Numbered from the stretch's first letter, positions 28,046 through 37,688 are shown. The stretch is DNA of 64,000 nt from Streptomyces griseus (GCA_945884695.1 CAMCYO010000002.1:1-64000); one strand, 5' to 3'. Program-made: numbers and translations. Notes: generated by a model not told the origin, from the sequence alone.

Positions 28046-28293
28046 AATTTATACTTGTCGCAACGTTACGCGCTTATCAAAAATGGATTTCACCAGCTTT
28101 TCTTCCCCGTTGTAAATACTATCCTTCATGCTCAAGTTATGCGATTACAGCTATTTCTACTTACGGCATAAAAGGAATCGCAATGTCAGCCTGGAGGTTA
28201 GTTCGCTGTAATCCTTGGTCTCATGGCGGGGTTGATTACGTGCCTAAGAAAAACAAAAGTTTATCCAATAAAACAAGTGAGGTAATGGCCTAA
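28042..28293 (+). CDS. yidD: YidD membrane-insertion efficiency factor
   Basis: 83 residues. Small amphipathic protein that assists YidC-dependent insertion. Signature YQKWISPAFLPRCKYYPSCSSYA with conserved cysteines (quoted here beyond its core PSCSSYA), then RLVRCNPWSHGGVDYVP. ATG overlaps the rnpA stop; its own stop overlaps the yidC ATG (TAATG). Confidence 0.95.
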   Translation: MKFILVATLRAYQKWISPAFLPRCKYYPSCSSYAITAISTYGIKGIAMSAWRLVRCNPWSHGGVDYVPKKNKSLSNKTSEVMA

Positions 28294-29216
28294 TGGATAC
28301 CATCCTAAACCCCATATATATAGGCGTTTCTTGGGTAATTGTTTCAATTCACAACTTATTAGCCCCTATATTTTCTGCCGACAGTGGGGTGTCATGGAGT
28401 CTGTCAATAATCGGGCTAGTAATTTTGATTCGAATTATTTTAATACCGCTTTTTGTAAAACAGATCAAAAGTCAAAGAGCCCTAACAGCACTACAACCAC
28501 ATATGAAAGCTATTCAAGCAAAACATAAAGATGATCGCCAGAAACAATCAGAAGAAATGATGAAACTTTACAAAGAACACAAAACAAACCCACTAGCTTC
28601 ATGTTTTCCAATTTTAGCTCAAGCACCAATATTCTTTGGATTATTTACAGTTCTCAACGGAATCGGGAAAAACCCTCCAGTTGCACACGGGGTCCTCACT
28701 GAATCCGATGTTGTAAGTGCCGCTCACGCTACTATTTTCGGCGCTCCAATTTCGGCAACATTTCTAGGCTCTTCAAACATAACCGTCAAGGTTGTGACGG
28801 TTGTACTCATTGCTTTTATGTCCATTACTACTTTTACAACACAACGCCAATTAATGCTCAAAGGAATGCCCAAGATGGATTCCTCTAATAATATGATGCT
28901 CCAACAGCAAAAGATTATGCTCTACGCATTTCCATTAATTTTCGCAGTGTCTGGAGTTAACTTTCCAATTGGTGTTTTAATTTACTGGTCCACAACAAAC
29001 CTTTGGACATGGGGCCAACAGTTTTATGTAATCAAACGGAATCCAACTCCAGGATCTCCTGCATATTTAGAATTGCAAATAAAGAAGGATAAAAAGAACC
29101 CGCCACAAGAAACAGGCGACACTAAAGTTGAGGAAACTAACCAATCTGAAAACAACCCTGAAGTTAAAGGCCAACGCCAACAACCCAACCGGAAAAAACC
29201 GAAGAAAAAGAAGTAA
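28293..29216 (+). CDS. yidC: YidC/Oxa1-family membrane protein insertase
   Basis: 307 residues, five predicted helices. Inserts and folds inner-membrane proteins with or without SecYEG. The hydrophilic-groove arginine lies in LVILIRIILIPLFVKQ. The cytoplasmic coiled hairpin is ALQPHMKAIQAKHKDDRQ. NPLASCFPILAQAPIFFGLF is the conserved core. A Lys-rich C-terminal tail ends in KKPKKKK, likely contacting ribosomes. Typical short Gram-positive form without the large periplasmic domain. Confidence 0.96.
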   Translation: MDTILNPIYIGVSWVIVSIHNLLAPIFSADSGVSWSLSIIGLVILIRIILIPLFVKQIKSQRALTALQPHMKAIQAKHKDDRQKQSEEMMKLYKEHKTNPLASCFPILAQAPIFFGLFTVLNGIGKNPPVAHGVLTESDVVSAAHATIFGAPISATFLGSSNITVKVVTVVLIAFMSITTFTTQRQLMLKGMPKMDSSNNMMLQQQKIMLYAFPLIFAVSGVNFPIGVLIYWSTTNLWTWGQQFYVIKRNPTPGSPAYLELQIKKDKKNPPQETGDTKVEETNQSENNPEVKGQRQQPNRKKPKKKK

Positions 29217-29274
29217 AACAGACAAATAGGTCTAAATCGCCCAAACCTGAGATTCAGGTATAAAGGAGTCCATT

Positions 29275-29784
29275 ATGAGCAAGTCTGAAAGCCAGAGCGA
29301 TGTTGTTGAAAAGGCACCCGTAACACTTATCGCGAAGTTGGAAGAGGAAGGCGATATTGCAGCAGACTATCTCGAAGGTTTGCTCGATATTACAGACCTT
29401 GATGGCGATATCGATATTGATGTTGAGAATGATCGAGCCGCTCTAGCTATTGTTGGCGGAAAATTGCGCCACCTTGTTGGGGCCGATGGCGAGGTATTAG
29501 ATGCACTTCAAGAACTTACTCGCCTAGCTGTTCAAACAGCGACAGGTGATCGAAGCCGTCTCATGCTCGATATTGATGGCTACCGAGCAGGCAGAAAGAG
29601 TGAGCTTCGAAAACTGGCTGAGAATTCAGCCAAAGAGGTCACCGAATCTAAAAACTCCTTGAAATTGGCTCCCATGAACGCATTTGAGCGCAAGATCATC
29701 CATGACACCATCCAAACCCTTGGCTTAACCAGCGAATCTGAAGGCGAAGACCCAGAGCGTTGCGTCATTATCTTTCCAGCGTAA
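29275..29784 (+). CDS. khpB: KhpB/Jag-type RNA-binding protein (KH and R3H domains)
   Basis: 169 residues. RNA-binding protein tied to cell-wall growth and cell division in Gram-positives. KH domain at about 48-110 with GGKLRHLVGADGEVLDALQ. The R3H domain follows with APMNAFERKIIHDTI, where R and H are spaced three apart. The N-terminal Jag domain of Firmicutes is absent, as is usual in actinobacteria. AAGGAG precedes the ATG. Position between yidC and rsmG is standard. Confidence 0.92.
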   Translation: MSKSESQSDVVEKAPVTLIAKLEEEGDIAADYLEGLLDITDLDGDIDIDVENDRAALAIVGGKLRHLVGADGEVLDALQELTRLAVQTATGDRSRLMLDIDGYRAGRKSELRKLAENSAKEVTESKNSLKLAPMNAFERKIIHDTIQTLGLTSESEGEDPERCVIIFPA

Positions 29785-29817
29785 ATAGCAACCTCTAGAG
29801 CAGAAAAGGAACCTCAG

Positions 29818-30402
29818 TTGGTGGCGGTTTCACGTGAAACCCTAATTGAGAGCTACTTCCCTGAAAAAAAGGAGGAGATTCTCCGCTATGCCCATTTTCT
29901 CACCACAACAGGGATAGAGCGAGGGGTAATCGGCCCCAAAGAGGGCGAAATTATCTGGGAGCGCCATATCTTTAATTCCCTGCCTGTGATCTCCCTAATC
30001 CCAGAAGGAGTATCTGTAGTTGATATCGGCTCGGGCGCTGGATTGCCCGGAATCCCTATTGCGCTAGCGCGACCAGATCTAGCGGTAACGCTAGTTGAAC
30101 CCCTTCAAAGAAGGTACGAGTTCTTACTTGAGGCTGTCGAAGGTCTAGGAATTACCGTTTTTCACGGCAGGGCCCAGGACTATACAGAGAGGACCTCCTT
30201 TATTACAGCACGGGCGGTAGCCCCCTTAAGCAAACTCGTGGCTATGAATCGCCATCTGATAAATAAAGGGGGCGTTCTCTTGGCGATCAAAGGCGAAAGC
30301 GCCAGTGAAGAGGTGAAGAGCGTTCCTGGAGCCCAACTTCACGAGATTTCTCTAGAGTCGCTACCACTTAGCAGGGTAATTAGCGTTGCTAAGCGTGCTT
30401 AA
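29818..30402 (+). CDS. rsmG: 16S rRNA (guanine-N7) methyltransferase RsmG
   Basis: 194 residues. Methylates G527 of 16S rRNA; loss gives low-level streptomycin resistance in other bacteria. SAM motif VDIGSGAGLPGIPIAL at about 66-81. FLTTTGIERGVIGPKEG and IWERHIFNSLP are conserved N-terminal segments. Start may be TTG 29818 (best spacing to AAGGA) or GTG 29821. A parS site lies inside its first codons. It ends where the parA -10 hexamer begins. Confidence 0.95.
   Translation: MVAVSRETLIESYFPEKKEEILRYAHFLTTTGIERGVIGPKEGEIIWERHIFNSLPVISLIPEGVSVVDIGSGAGLPGIPIALARPDLAVTLVEPLQRRYEFLLEAVEGLGITVFHGRAQDYTERTSFITARAVAPLSKLVAMNRHLINKGGVLLAIKGESASEEVKSVPGAQLHEISLESLPLSRVISVAKRA
29826..29841 (+). promoter_or_regulatory. 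parS: parS centromere site 1
   Basis: GGTTTCACGTGAAACC, a perfect 16-base palindrome matching the bacterial parS core TTTCACGTGAAA. It overlaps codons 3-8 of rsmG. Confidence 0.93.
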
Positions 30403-30405
30403 CTT
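30400..30405 (+). promoter_or_regulatory. -10 element (TAACTT) for leaderless parA
   Basis: TAACTT overlaps the rsmG stop codon and ends 6 bases before the parA ATG at 30412; no ribosome site in between. Confidence 0.5.
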
Positions 30406-30411
30406 GGCCCC

Positions 30412-31332
30412 ATGATGGATTCACGTGAAACCACAAATGAGAACAAGAGCGTCATAGGCACGCGTCGCCTCAAAGAGCCAATGGCAAAACCTGGCCACCT
30501 TAGGATTTTTACAGTAGCTAACCAGAAAGGTGGAGTGGGAAAAACCACCAGCACCGTCAATATCGGCGCTGCCCTAGCAATGGGTGGACTGCGCACCCTC
30601 ATTATTGATCTCGACCCTCAAGGAAATGCCAGCACGGCTCTAGGGGTTGAACACCAAAACAATGAAGGTATTTATGAAGTCCTTATGGGTAATGCATCAA
30701 TTGAGAGTGTTGTTCAAAAAGTTGTTGGATTTCCGCACCTTGAATGCATTTCATCTAATACTGCGCTAGCCCAAGCAGAAATAAATTTAGTTTCAATGGT
30801 TGCACGCGAACTACGTCTTAAAGAAGCGCTCAATGAATTAGTAGTAGCACGCGAGAGCGCTGGAATTGCCTACGATTATATTTTTATTGATTGCCCACCA
30901 AGTTTAGGTTTATTAACCGTGAACGCGCTTGCCGCAGCCCAAGAGTTATTAATTCCAATTCAATGCGAATATTACGCATTAGAAGGCTTAACACAATTAC
31001 TTGAAACATATTCGGTTGTAAAGAAACGATTAAATACAGAGTTGAAACTTTCAACAATTATTCTAACAATGTTTGACGGTCGCACCCGACTTGCAAATGA
31101 TGTAGCAGCTAGCGTGAGAACACATTTCCCAACAGAACTTATTGATATTCCTATTCCGCGCGCTGTACGGATTTCTGAAGCGCCATCTTACAACCAAACA
31201 GTTATGACATACGATCCACTATCACCAGGAGCGCTGGCATATATGCAAGTGGCACGCGAGATAGCAGAACGCGGACAACCATTTGATTCCAATGTTGTGA
31301 GCATCAACTATAAGAAGGAAGAGATAGCGTGA
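30412..31332 (+). CDS. parA: ParA (Soj) chromosome-partitioning ATPase
   Basis: 306 residues. ATP-dependent DNA-binding ATPase that moves ParB-parS complexes. The deviant Walker A is [13 protein letters not shown] at about 39-51. Walker A' is [10 protein letters not shown] and motif [11 protein letters not shown] follows. There are about 35 extra residues before the ATPase core. The second codon is also ATG. A parS site overlaps codons 2-7. The gene ends in a 4-base overlap with parB. Confidence 0.97.
   Translation: MMDSRETTNENKSVIGTRRLKEPMAKPGHLRIFTVANQKGGVGKTTSTVNIGAALAMGGLRTLIIDLDPQGNASTALGVEHQNNEGIYEVLMGNASIESVVQKVVGFPHLECISSNTALAQAEINLVSMVARELRLKEALNELVVARESAGIAYDYIFIDCPPSLGLLTVNALAAAQELLIPIQCEYYALEGLTQLLETYSVVKKRLNTELKLSTIILTMFDGRTRLANDVAASVRTHFPTELIDIPIPRAVRISEAPSYNQTVMTYDPLSPGALAYMQVAREIAERGQPFDSNVVSINYKKEEIA
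30417..30432 (+). promoter_or_regulatory. parS: parS centromere site 2
   Basis: GGATTCACGTGAAACC differs from a perfect palindrome at one position (A for T) and keeps the TTCACGTGAA core. It overlaps the first codons of parA, about 590 bases from site 1. Confidence 0.88.
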
Positions 31333-32204
31333 GTATTAAACGTGGGGGACTCGGAACAAATCTTGACGCGCTCATTCCAACCTCACTAACTATTTCAGGT
31401 GTTGAAGTGGGAGAACAAAATGAAATTTCAATTAACAATATTTCTCCTAACCCCCGCCAACCAAGAACTGTCTTTGATGAAGATGCGTTACACGAATTAA
31501 CAGAATCGATTAAAGAAGTTGGTTTACTACAACCTCCTGTTGTTCGAGAGATATCTCCTGGCCGCTATGAATTAATTATGGGAGAGCGACGCTTTCGCGC
31601 CGCAAAAGCAGCTGGCCTAAAAACTATTCCAGTAATTATTCGAGCCACGGCAGATAATGATTTATTAAGAGATGCTTTGATTGAGAATATTCATCGAAGC
31701 CAACTTAACGCCCTTGAAGAAGGGGCTGCCTATAGTCAACTACTTAATGATTTTGGTTGTACTCATGAAGTTCTCGCGACTCGACTTGGCAAATCCCGAC
31801 CACACATCTCAAACACAATACGCTTATTGAATTTACCGCCCTCAGTTCAGAGAAAGGTTGCAGCAGGAGTACTTTCGGCCGGCCACGCCCGCGCACTCTT
31901 GGGCTTAACTAATGAAGTAGAGATAGAGCGCCTAGCTTCCAAAATTGTTGCCGAGGGGCTAAGTGTCCGGGCTATTGAAGAGATTATTGCCACCGGTATT
32001 GCACCAACAAAAAAGAAGAATCTTAGAGTTAAGGCAATCTCACCCAAATTAGATCAAATCGCTGAAGATTTATCAGATCACTTTGATACACGGGTGAGCG
32101 TTCAAAGTGGGAAGGCAAAAGGCAAAATAACTATTGAGTTTTCAGGAAACACAGATTTAGATCGTATTGTTGAGATTCTAAAAAAAAAGGAATTAACTCT
32201 TTAA
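31329..32204 (+). CDS. parB: ParB (Spo0J) chromosome-partitioning protein
   Basis: 291 residues. CTP-dependent clamp that loads at parS and spreads. The N-terminal [13 protein letters not shown] box binds ParA or starts the CTPase domain. CTP motifs [16 protein letters not shown] and [13 protein letters not shown] are present. A helix-turn-helix follows ([19 protein letters not shown]). A C-terminal dimer domain ends the protein. GTG start overlaps the parA stop. Its 3' end overlaps the convergent aminotransferase by 12 bases. Confidence 0.97.
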   Translation: MSIKRGGLGTNLDALIPTSLTISGVEVGEQNEISINNISPNPRQPRTVFDEDALHELTESIKEVGLLQPPVVREISPGRYELIMGERRFRAAKAAGLKTIPVIIRATADNDLLRDALIENIHRSQLNALEEGAAYSQLLNDFGCTHEVLATRLGKSRPHISNTIRLLNLPPSVQRKVAAGVLSAGHARALLGLTNEVEIERLASKIVAEGLSVRAIEEIIATGIAPTKKKNLRVKAISPKLDQIAEDLSDHFDTRVSVQSGKAKGKITIEFSGNTDLDRIVEILKKKELTL

Positions 32205-33461
32205 CTCAAAATTACCGTTCCTGCGCGCAATTTCGCTTTTAACAACCCCACCAAGGGCTTTAACGCCTTCTCGAATCCGCTCAGGTGTTGGATGGCAATA
32301 TGACAAACGCATTGCCCATGTACCAAATCCATCTGCATAAAAAGCAGTACCTGGAACATAAGCAACTTTGGCCACAATCGCCTTAGGCATCATTGCTTTA
32401 GTATCAATTTCAGGAGGCAAATTAACCCAAACATAAAACCCACCACCAGGTTTAGTCCATGTCGCCGAAGTTGGAAAATGTGCTTCAAGAGATTCAAGCA
32501 TGGCGTCGCGACGAACTTTATACAAACCACAAAAAGTGGCTATTTGATCACGCCACGGTTGGTCAGCCAAATAGTTAGAAATTGTCATCTGTGTAAAGTT
32601 TGAAGGGCAAAGAATTGAGGATTCACTAGCAATAACAATCTTTTCTTTAAGCGAAGGCGGAACTAAGGTCCAACCAACACGAAGCCCTGGAGCAATTGTT
32701 TTAGAAAACGAACCGAGATAAATTACATTCTCGCTATCTTCAGCTCGCATCGCATTTGGTGAAGGTAAGTCAAAACCTAATAAACCGTAAGGATTATCTT
32801 CTACAACAAAAATGCTCTCACTACGGCAAATTTCAAGAATTTCAGTACGTCTGTCAGCCGACAAAAGAACACCAGAAGGGTTCTGATAATTAGGAATCAA
32901 ATACAAAAACTTGATTTTTCGTCCACTAGCCCGCACAGATTTAATGGCTTGGCGTAGCGCTTCGGGTACTAAACCTTGGTTATCTAATTCAACATGAACC
33001 ACCTGAGCTTCATATTGTTTAAACGTTCCAAGGGCTCCAACATAAGAAGGTGCTTCAACCAAAACAACATCGCCCGGGTCAATGAAAATTCGTGAAATGA
33101 GATCTAAGGCTTGTTGGGAGCCGGTTGTAACAATAATGTCATCGGCGTTAGCTTGAATTCCTTCCAGCGCCATAACTTCACAAATTTGCTCGCGCAATTT
33201 AGGCAACCCTTGACCATTTCCATATTGCAAAGCTTCTGCTCCATTGCGGGCAATAAGATCATGAACGAGTGATGCCATTACATCCATAGGAAGAGCTGAA
33301 AGATTTGGCATTCCTCCAGCAAGCGAAACAATTTCAGGTCGAGAAGCGACAGCAAAAAGTGATCGAATTTCACTTGCTTGCATTCCTGCAGCGCGCGAAG
33401 CAAAACGCTGCTCAAGCTTTAAAGTAGCGCCAGTATGTAGGCGAGGGGTTAGGTCAGACAC
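32193..33461 (-). CDS. PLP-dependent class I/II aminotransferase (2-aminoadipate transaminase-like)
   Basis: 422 residues. PLP enzyme that transfers amino groups between amino acids and 2-oxoacids. The fold-type I region has [42 protein letters not shown] and the PLP lysine in [17 protein letters not shown]. It lacks a GntR DNA-binding domain, so it is not a MocR regulator. Starts at GTG. A gene of this type beside parB is common in actinobacteria (Rv3916c lies at the same position in mycobacteria but differs). Substrate is uncertain. Confidence 0.88.
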   Translation of the reverse strand: MSDLTPRLHTGATLKLEQRFASRAAGMQASEIRSLFAVASRPEIVSLAGGMPNLSALPMDVMASLVHDLIARNGAEALQYGNGQGLPKLREQICEVMALEGIQANADDIIVTTGSQQALDLISRIFIDPGDVVLVEAPSYVGALGTFKQYEAQVVHVELDNQGLVPEALRQAIKSVRASGRKIKFLYLIPNYQNPSGVLLSADRRTEILEICRSESIFVVEDNPYGLLGFDLPSPNAMRAEDSENVIYLGSFSKTIAPGLRVGWTLVPPSLKEKIVIASESSILCPSNFTQMTISNYLADQPWRDQIATFCGLYKVRRDAMLESLEAHFPTSATWTKPGGGFYVWVNLPPEIDTKAMMPKAIVAKVAYVPGTAFYADGFGTWAMRLSYCHPTPERIREGVKALGGVVKSEIARRNGNFELKS

Positions 33462-33499
33462 TCTTCAAGTCTGCCACATTGAAGGGCTAGGAGGTAAAC

Positions 33500-34633
33500 C
33501 TATTTACGTATTCCAGCCTTTCGAAGGTCCTCAATTTTTAAAGTACCTGTTTTCGCGTCATCTTCTGAGGCAAGATAAAGGCGTTGAATTGCAATTACAA
33601 GGGATTCGGCGATGACATCTCGAAAATCTCCTCGACCTAACCGATCGGCATCATGGCGATTTGTTAAATATCCAAGGTCCACCCGAACAGTTGGCGCAGT
33701 AGTTAAACGTAATAAATCCCAAGTTTTGGCATGAGTTCTACAATTTAATAAATCCGTTCGTGCGCAAATTTCTCGCTGAACAAGGGAAGCAAAGCGATCT
33801 CCAACCACCGAATGAATTCCATGTGCTTGGCTCCCATAGAAATATGTCGAAACACCTTCGGCTTTCTCATTCAAGTAAGAATCGACATGAAAGGAAACCA
33901 TGAGATCTGCCTTAGTTTCATTTGCAAATGTGATTCTTTCCAATTCAGTTGGGGAGTTATAACTACCTCGGGTCAAAAAAACACTCACACCAAGGGCAAG
34001 CAAACGACCTTCAAGTCTTTGTGCTAAGTCATAAACTATCTCAGATTCATCAACACCATATGCACTTACACCTTTATTATCACCACCTGAACTTGGGTCT
34101 AAAACAATTATTTTATTTGCAAGCGCCGGCCCTCGATTTTTCTGCACAGCACTCTCTCGCAATAAGGAAGGCGTCCCTCCAGAAATGGTTTTTGTTAATC
34201 TCAAAAGCGCAGTGATAGTGGCAGGGCCACATTGTCCATCAATTGTTGCACCAGCAGATTTTTGAAACTCTTTAACTGCAGATTCTGTACGACTACCAAA
34301 GACACCATCAACTCTTCCGCAATCAAAACCCATTTCAGTTAACCGTGATTGCAACATGGCAATGTCATCGCCACGCATCAGAGCAGAATCTTTTAAATAT
34401 AAAGACCGATCGCCTAGATTCCAACGCGCTTCCTCTAGTGCACGAAGAGTGACGGCATTAACTACGCCAGTAACTGAAAGGCCCCTGGATTGCTGGAAAG
34501 CTCGAACAGAATTTTCTACTTCATCATCAAAAAGAACTTTCTGAGAATTCAGTAATCCAATTCGGTTAAGAGTGGAAATAATGATCGTCGCAAATTCTGA
34601 ACCATCACCTTTTGAGATCGAAAGTTCTTCCAT
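33500..34633 (-). CDS. cwlM: CwlM-like protein: two peptidoglycan-binding domains plus degenerate amidase_3 domain
   Basis: 377 residues, no signal peptide, so cytoplasmic. Two PG_binding_1 repeats are visible (residues about 10-70 and 85-145, with FDDEVENSVRAFQQSRGL and GVFGSRTESAVKEFQKSAG). The amidase_3 region begins IIVLDPSSGG, where the normal zinc histidine (DPGHGG) is serine. Glutamate in ESEIVYDLA and histidine in VSFHVDSY remain, but the final catalytic glutamate is aspartate in VRVDLGYLTN. This fits CwlM, a MurA activator switched on by PknB phosphorylation in mycobacteria. Threonines T362 and T364 lie near the C-terminus, in the expected region. Located beside trxA-trxB as in mycobacteria. 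Confidence 0.9.
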   Translation of the reverse strand: MEELSISKGDGSEFATIIISTLNRIGLLNSQKVLFDDEVENSVRAFQQSRGLSVTGVVNAVTLRALEEARWNLGDRSLYLKDSALMRGDDIAMLQSRLTEMGFDCGRVDGVFGSRTESAVKEFQKSAGATIDGQCGPATITALLRLTKTISGGTPSLLRESAVQKNRGPALANKIIVLDPSSGGDNKGVSAYGVDESEIVYDLAQRLEGRLLALGVSVFLTRGSYNSPTELERITFANETKADLMVSFHVDSYLNEKAEGVSTYFYGSQAHGIHSVVGDRFASLVQREICARTDLLNCRTHAKTWDLLRLTTAPTVRVDLGYLTNRHDADRLGRGDFRDVIAESLVIAIQRLYLASEDDAKTGTLKIEDLRKAGIRK

Positions 34634-34654
34634 GTCATCACCTACATCATCTAA

Positions 34655-34978
34655 TTAGATGAAAGATTCCAAATCCTTAAGCAGTGCAGGTTTTGGTTTT
34701 GCGCCAATTATTGTCTTAACGACTTGACCATTAACGAAAACATTAAGAGTTGGAATTGAAGTAATTCCATATTTAACTGCGATGGCTGACTCTTCATCGG
34801 TATTGAGCTTTACAATCTTAAGTTTGTCCCCGTGCTCGTTAGCGATTTCTTCAAGGATTGGCCCAACCGCACGGCATGGCCCACACCATTCAGCCCAAAA
34901 ATCTACCAAAACAGGAGTAGTGCTTTTTAAAACCACTTCATCAAAAGTCGAAGTTGTGACCGCTTGTGTTGAACCCAT
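34655..34978 (-). CDS. trxA: Thioredoxin
   Basis: 107 residues. Small disulfide reductase. The active site WAEWCGPCRAV is intact, and the cis-proline loop is ITSIPTLNVF. No signal peptide. A clear AAGGAG lies before the ATG. Adjacent to trxB and cwlM, the standard actinobacterial trx locus. Confidence 0.97.
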   Translation of the reverse strand: MGSTQAVTTSTFDEVVLKSTTPVLVDFWAEWCGPCRAVGPILEEIANEHGDKLKIVKLNTDEESAIAVKYGITSIPTLNVFVNGQVVKTIIGAKPKPALLKDLESFI

Positions 34979-35054
34979 TTTCTGCTCCTTTTATAGTGTG
35001 AACTTTGGTGAACCTTTAAGTCTCAATCCGTAACGTGAAATACCTAGCGAGAGT

Positions 35055-35993
35055 TTAGTGGTGTGCAAGGAATCGTTCAGTATCTAGTGCAGCTTGGCAC
35101 CCTGAACCAGCGGCGGTGATTGCTTGACGGTAGGTGTGGTCGACGAGATCTCCACACGCGAAGACTCCTGTGGCGCTTGTTGCGGTGCTACGTCCTACCG
35201 CTTCAACATAACCTTCAGAATCAATATGAACCTGCCCAACAACTAATTCACTTCTTGGTAGATGCCCGATTGCTACAAAAAGCCCAGTGAGATCTTGAGT
35301 TGTTTCAACTCCTGAAACCGTGTTACGAACTCGCAATCCAGAAACCTTCTCCTCGCCCAGAACATCTATAACCTCATGGTTCCAAAGGAATTCGATTTTG
35401 GGATTATTGTGAGCTCGCTCAGCCATAATTTTTGATGCTCGTAAAGAGTCTCGACGGTGGATGAGTATTACCTTAGTTGCAAAACGTGTTAAGAAATTTG
35501 CTTCCTCAATTGCTGAATCGCCACCACCTACAACCGCGACAACTTGATCCCGGAAGAAAAAACCATCACAAGTAGCACACCAGGATACTCCGCGACCAGA
35601 TAACCTCTTTTCGTTCTTTAAACCAATCTCTTTATATGCAGAACCCATAGCAAGAATTACAGATTTAGCTTTAATCTCTTTTCCAGATCCATCCTTCAAA
35701 ACTTTTATATCACCAGATAAGTCCATTGCAATAATGTCATCAGTAATGATTTTCGTACCAAAGCGCAACGCCTGCTTTCGCATTGAGTCCATAAGATCCG
35801 GGCCCATAACACCTTCGGTAAACCCAGGAAAATTTTCAACCTCTGTTGTATTCATAAGCGCACCACCAGCTGTTACAGAACCTTCATACAAAATTGGCTG
35901 AAGTTGCGCGCGAGCAGCATAAATTGCCGCCGTATAACCAGCCGGCCCCGAACCAACAATGGCTACTTGATATATTTCTTCGACAGCGCTCAT
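35055..35993 (-). CDS. trxB: Thioredoxin reductase (NADPH, FAD)
   Basis: 312 residues from the ATG at 35991-35993 (MSAVEEIYQ). The 6-codon longer form starts at a TTG inside the -10 element and is rejected. FAD motif [16 protein letters not shown], redox-active CATC in [17 protein letters not shown] motif [10 protein letters not shown] and the C-terminal [14 protein letters not shown]. Recycles TrxA. Preceded by a short leader with a possible four-codon upstream reading frame. Confidence 0.96.
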   Translation of the reverse strand: MSAVEEIYQVAIVGSGPAGYTAAIYAARAQLQPILYEGSVTAGGALMNTTEVENFPGFTEGVMGPDLMDSMRKQALRFGTKIITDDIIAMDLSGDIKVLKDGSGKEIKAKSVILAMGSAYKEIGLKNEKRLSGRGVSWCATCDGFFFRDQVVAVVGGGDSAIEEANFLTRFATKVILIHRRDSLRASKIMAERAHNNPKIEFLWNHEVIDVLGEEKVSGLRVRNTVSGVETTQDLTGLFVAIGHLPRSELVVGQVHIDSEGYVEAVGRSTATSATGVFACGDLVDHTYRQAITAAGSGCQAALDTERFLAHH

Positions 35994-36004
35994 ATATTCA
36001 CCAT
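35990..36004 (-). CDS. Possible leaderless four-codon upstream ORF (M-V-N-I) overlapping the trxB start
   Basis: ATG GTG AAT ATA TGA. The ATG lies exactly 6 bases after the -10 hexamer TAAGAT, so the transcript should begin with it. The TGA overlaps the trxB ATG (ATGA). A ribosome starting at the 5' end would stop at the trxB start. Alternatively GGTGA within it simply acts as the trxB ribosome site. Confidence 0.35.
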
Positions 36005-36010
36005 AACCCA

Positions 36011-36016
36011 ATCTTA
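36011..36016 (-). promoter_or_regulatory. -10 element (TAAGAT) of trxB
   Basis: TAAGAT on the minus strand in the 30-base gap between murJ and trxB, predicting a transcript start at 36004, 11 bases before the trxB ATG. Confidence 0.55.
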
Positions 36017-36023
36017 GGTCTGG

Positions 36024-37688
36024 TTATTCCCCACCCTTGTTACGCGACTTACGACGCGAGCTCGTGGCGCGAGCAACTTGAACCTTAACCAACTCCATTG
36101 TTATTGAAATCTCATCAACTTTCATTCTTCTAGCAATAAAGAAATAGGCAATAGGAGTTGCAATAAGGACTAAAACGAGCTCTGCCAAACGGATTATTGG
36201 AGTGGAGTCACTGTCAACCCATCCAAAATATTGAGAGAGAAGGAAGATTGGGGCCATAGCAAGAAAAGAGGCAAGATAAAGTTTAAAATGTTGCCCAAAA
36301 AAATCATAAATAGATATTTTTCCTGTATGTCTAGTTAGCAATGCCAGAGTAAGAAACAACCCAATTATATAACTAACCGAGAATGCAAATCCCAAACCAA
36401 TTGTAATCCACTCGCTTTTTAGTGTATTAAGAAAAAGATATGAAAGAGCAACTGAAATTAAATTAATAAGTAAAATTGAAAGAATTTGAGTTCTTGTGTC
36501 TTCAAAAGCGTTGAAACCACGAATGAGAATCAGGTTGATACTAAAAGTCACTAAACCAATCCCAAGCGCCGAAAGTACATATCCAATGTATGTTGAATCT
36601 TTATAATCGATTCCAACAAATAAGACCTTTGTAATAATTGGACCAAAAAGTAGAAATGCAACACTGCTTGGAACCGTCACAACACCAACCATTTTTATAG
36701 CTCGAATTAATTGATCACGGACTTCTGTAGGCCTTTTTTCAATTGCTAGTTTAGAAAGGTGTGGAAGTAAGGCCGTAATAATTGAAATTGTAATTATTGA
36801 ATAAGGCAACATCATGACTAGATAAGCATTACTAAATGGCGTATAGCCAACACCCGTTGAGAGACCTTCTAGGGAACTTCTCACCGCAGCGCTAGTAGAA
36901 ACATTGACGGTAACCAAGTAACCTAATTGAGATATAAGCACATAAACTAAAGTCCAACCCGCTAACGAAAAAGATTTTCCTAGCCCTTGCCATCCAAATT
37001 TGAACCTTAGAGATATTCCAGTTCTCTTAACAACCGGAATTAAAATCAACGCCTGAATTACAACACCTAGCGTTGTTCCCCACCCAAGAACTTGGGTTTG
37101 GGTTGATGAAATAGTTCCTAAAGCTAGATCTGGAGCAGAAATAAGTACAAGGGAGAAAATGAGTATCACAACAAGATTATTTGCAATTGGCGCCCACATT
37201 AATGGGGCAAAGGAACCTCTAGAGTTTGCAACTTGGCCCAACATAGTAAATAGCCCCAAGAAGAAAATTTGAGGCAAACAGTAGCGAGTAAAGGCAACTG
37301 CCAATCTAAATTCTCTCTCGAACCCTTGTGTAGAGAACTCTGGCGCATAGATGTGAACCAAGGTGGGCGCGAAAAAAACTCCAATTGCGACAAGGAGAAA
37401 CAAAATTGCACTAACTGTGGTGACAAGTCTTGAGACGAATGCATGCCCTCCATCATCATCGCCAAATGAGCGTATTAATTGAGGAACGAATATTGCAGTT
37501 AACGCACCACCTACAAGGAGGTTATACAAAATATAAGGAAGAGTATTTGCAACATTGTAGGTATCTGCTAATAAAGCGGTGCCCAAAACCGCTACGGCAA
37601 GAACACTTCTAATAAACCCCGTTATTCGAGAGAAAATTGTTCCGAGCGCCATGATGCTTGAGGCGTGAAATAACTCTGCTGGTTTCAC
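36024..37688 (-). CDS. murJ: MurJ/MviN lipid II flippase
   Basis: 554 residues, about 14 predicted helices. Flips lipid-linked peptidoglycan precursor across the membrane. Family segments: FSRITGFIRSVLAVAVLG, ADTYNVANTLPYILYNLLVGGAL at the N-terminus and PYSIITISIITALLPHLS in the middle. A short basic cytoplasmic tail ends in SSRRKSRNKGGE; there is no long pseudokinase extension as in mycobacterial MviN. Start overlaps the stop of the DUF6049-like gene by 4 bases. Confidence 0.95.
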   Translation of the reverse strand: MKPAELFHASSIMALGTIFSRITGFIRSVLAVAVLGTALLADTYNVANTLPYILYNLLVGGALTAIFVPQLIRSFGDDDGGHAFVSRLVTTVSAILFLLVAIGVFFAPTLVHIYAPEFSTQGFEREFRLAVAFTRYCLPQIFFLGLFTMLGQVANSRGSFAPLMWAPIANNLVVILIFSLVLISAPDLALGTISSTQTQVLGWGTTLGVVIQALILIPVVKRTGISLRFKFGWQGLGKSFSLAGWTLVYVLISQLGYLVTVNVSTSAAVRSSLEGLSTGVGYTPFSNAYLVMMLPYSIITISIITALLPHLSKLAIEKRPTEVRDQLIRAIKMVGVVTVPSSVAFLLFGPIITKVLFVGIDYKDSTYIGYVLSALGIGLVTFSINLILIRGFNAFEDTRTQILSILLINLISVALSYLFLNTLKSEWITIGLGFAFSVSYIIGLFLTLALLTRHTGKISIYDFFGQHFKLYLASFLAMAPIFLLSQYFGWVDSDSTPIIRLAELVLVLIATPIAYFFIARRMKVDEISITMELVKVQVARATSSRRKSRNKGGE

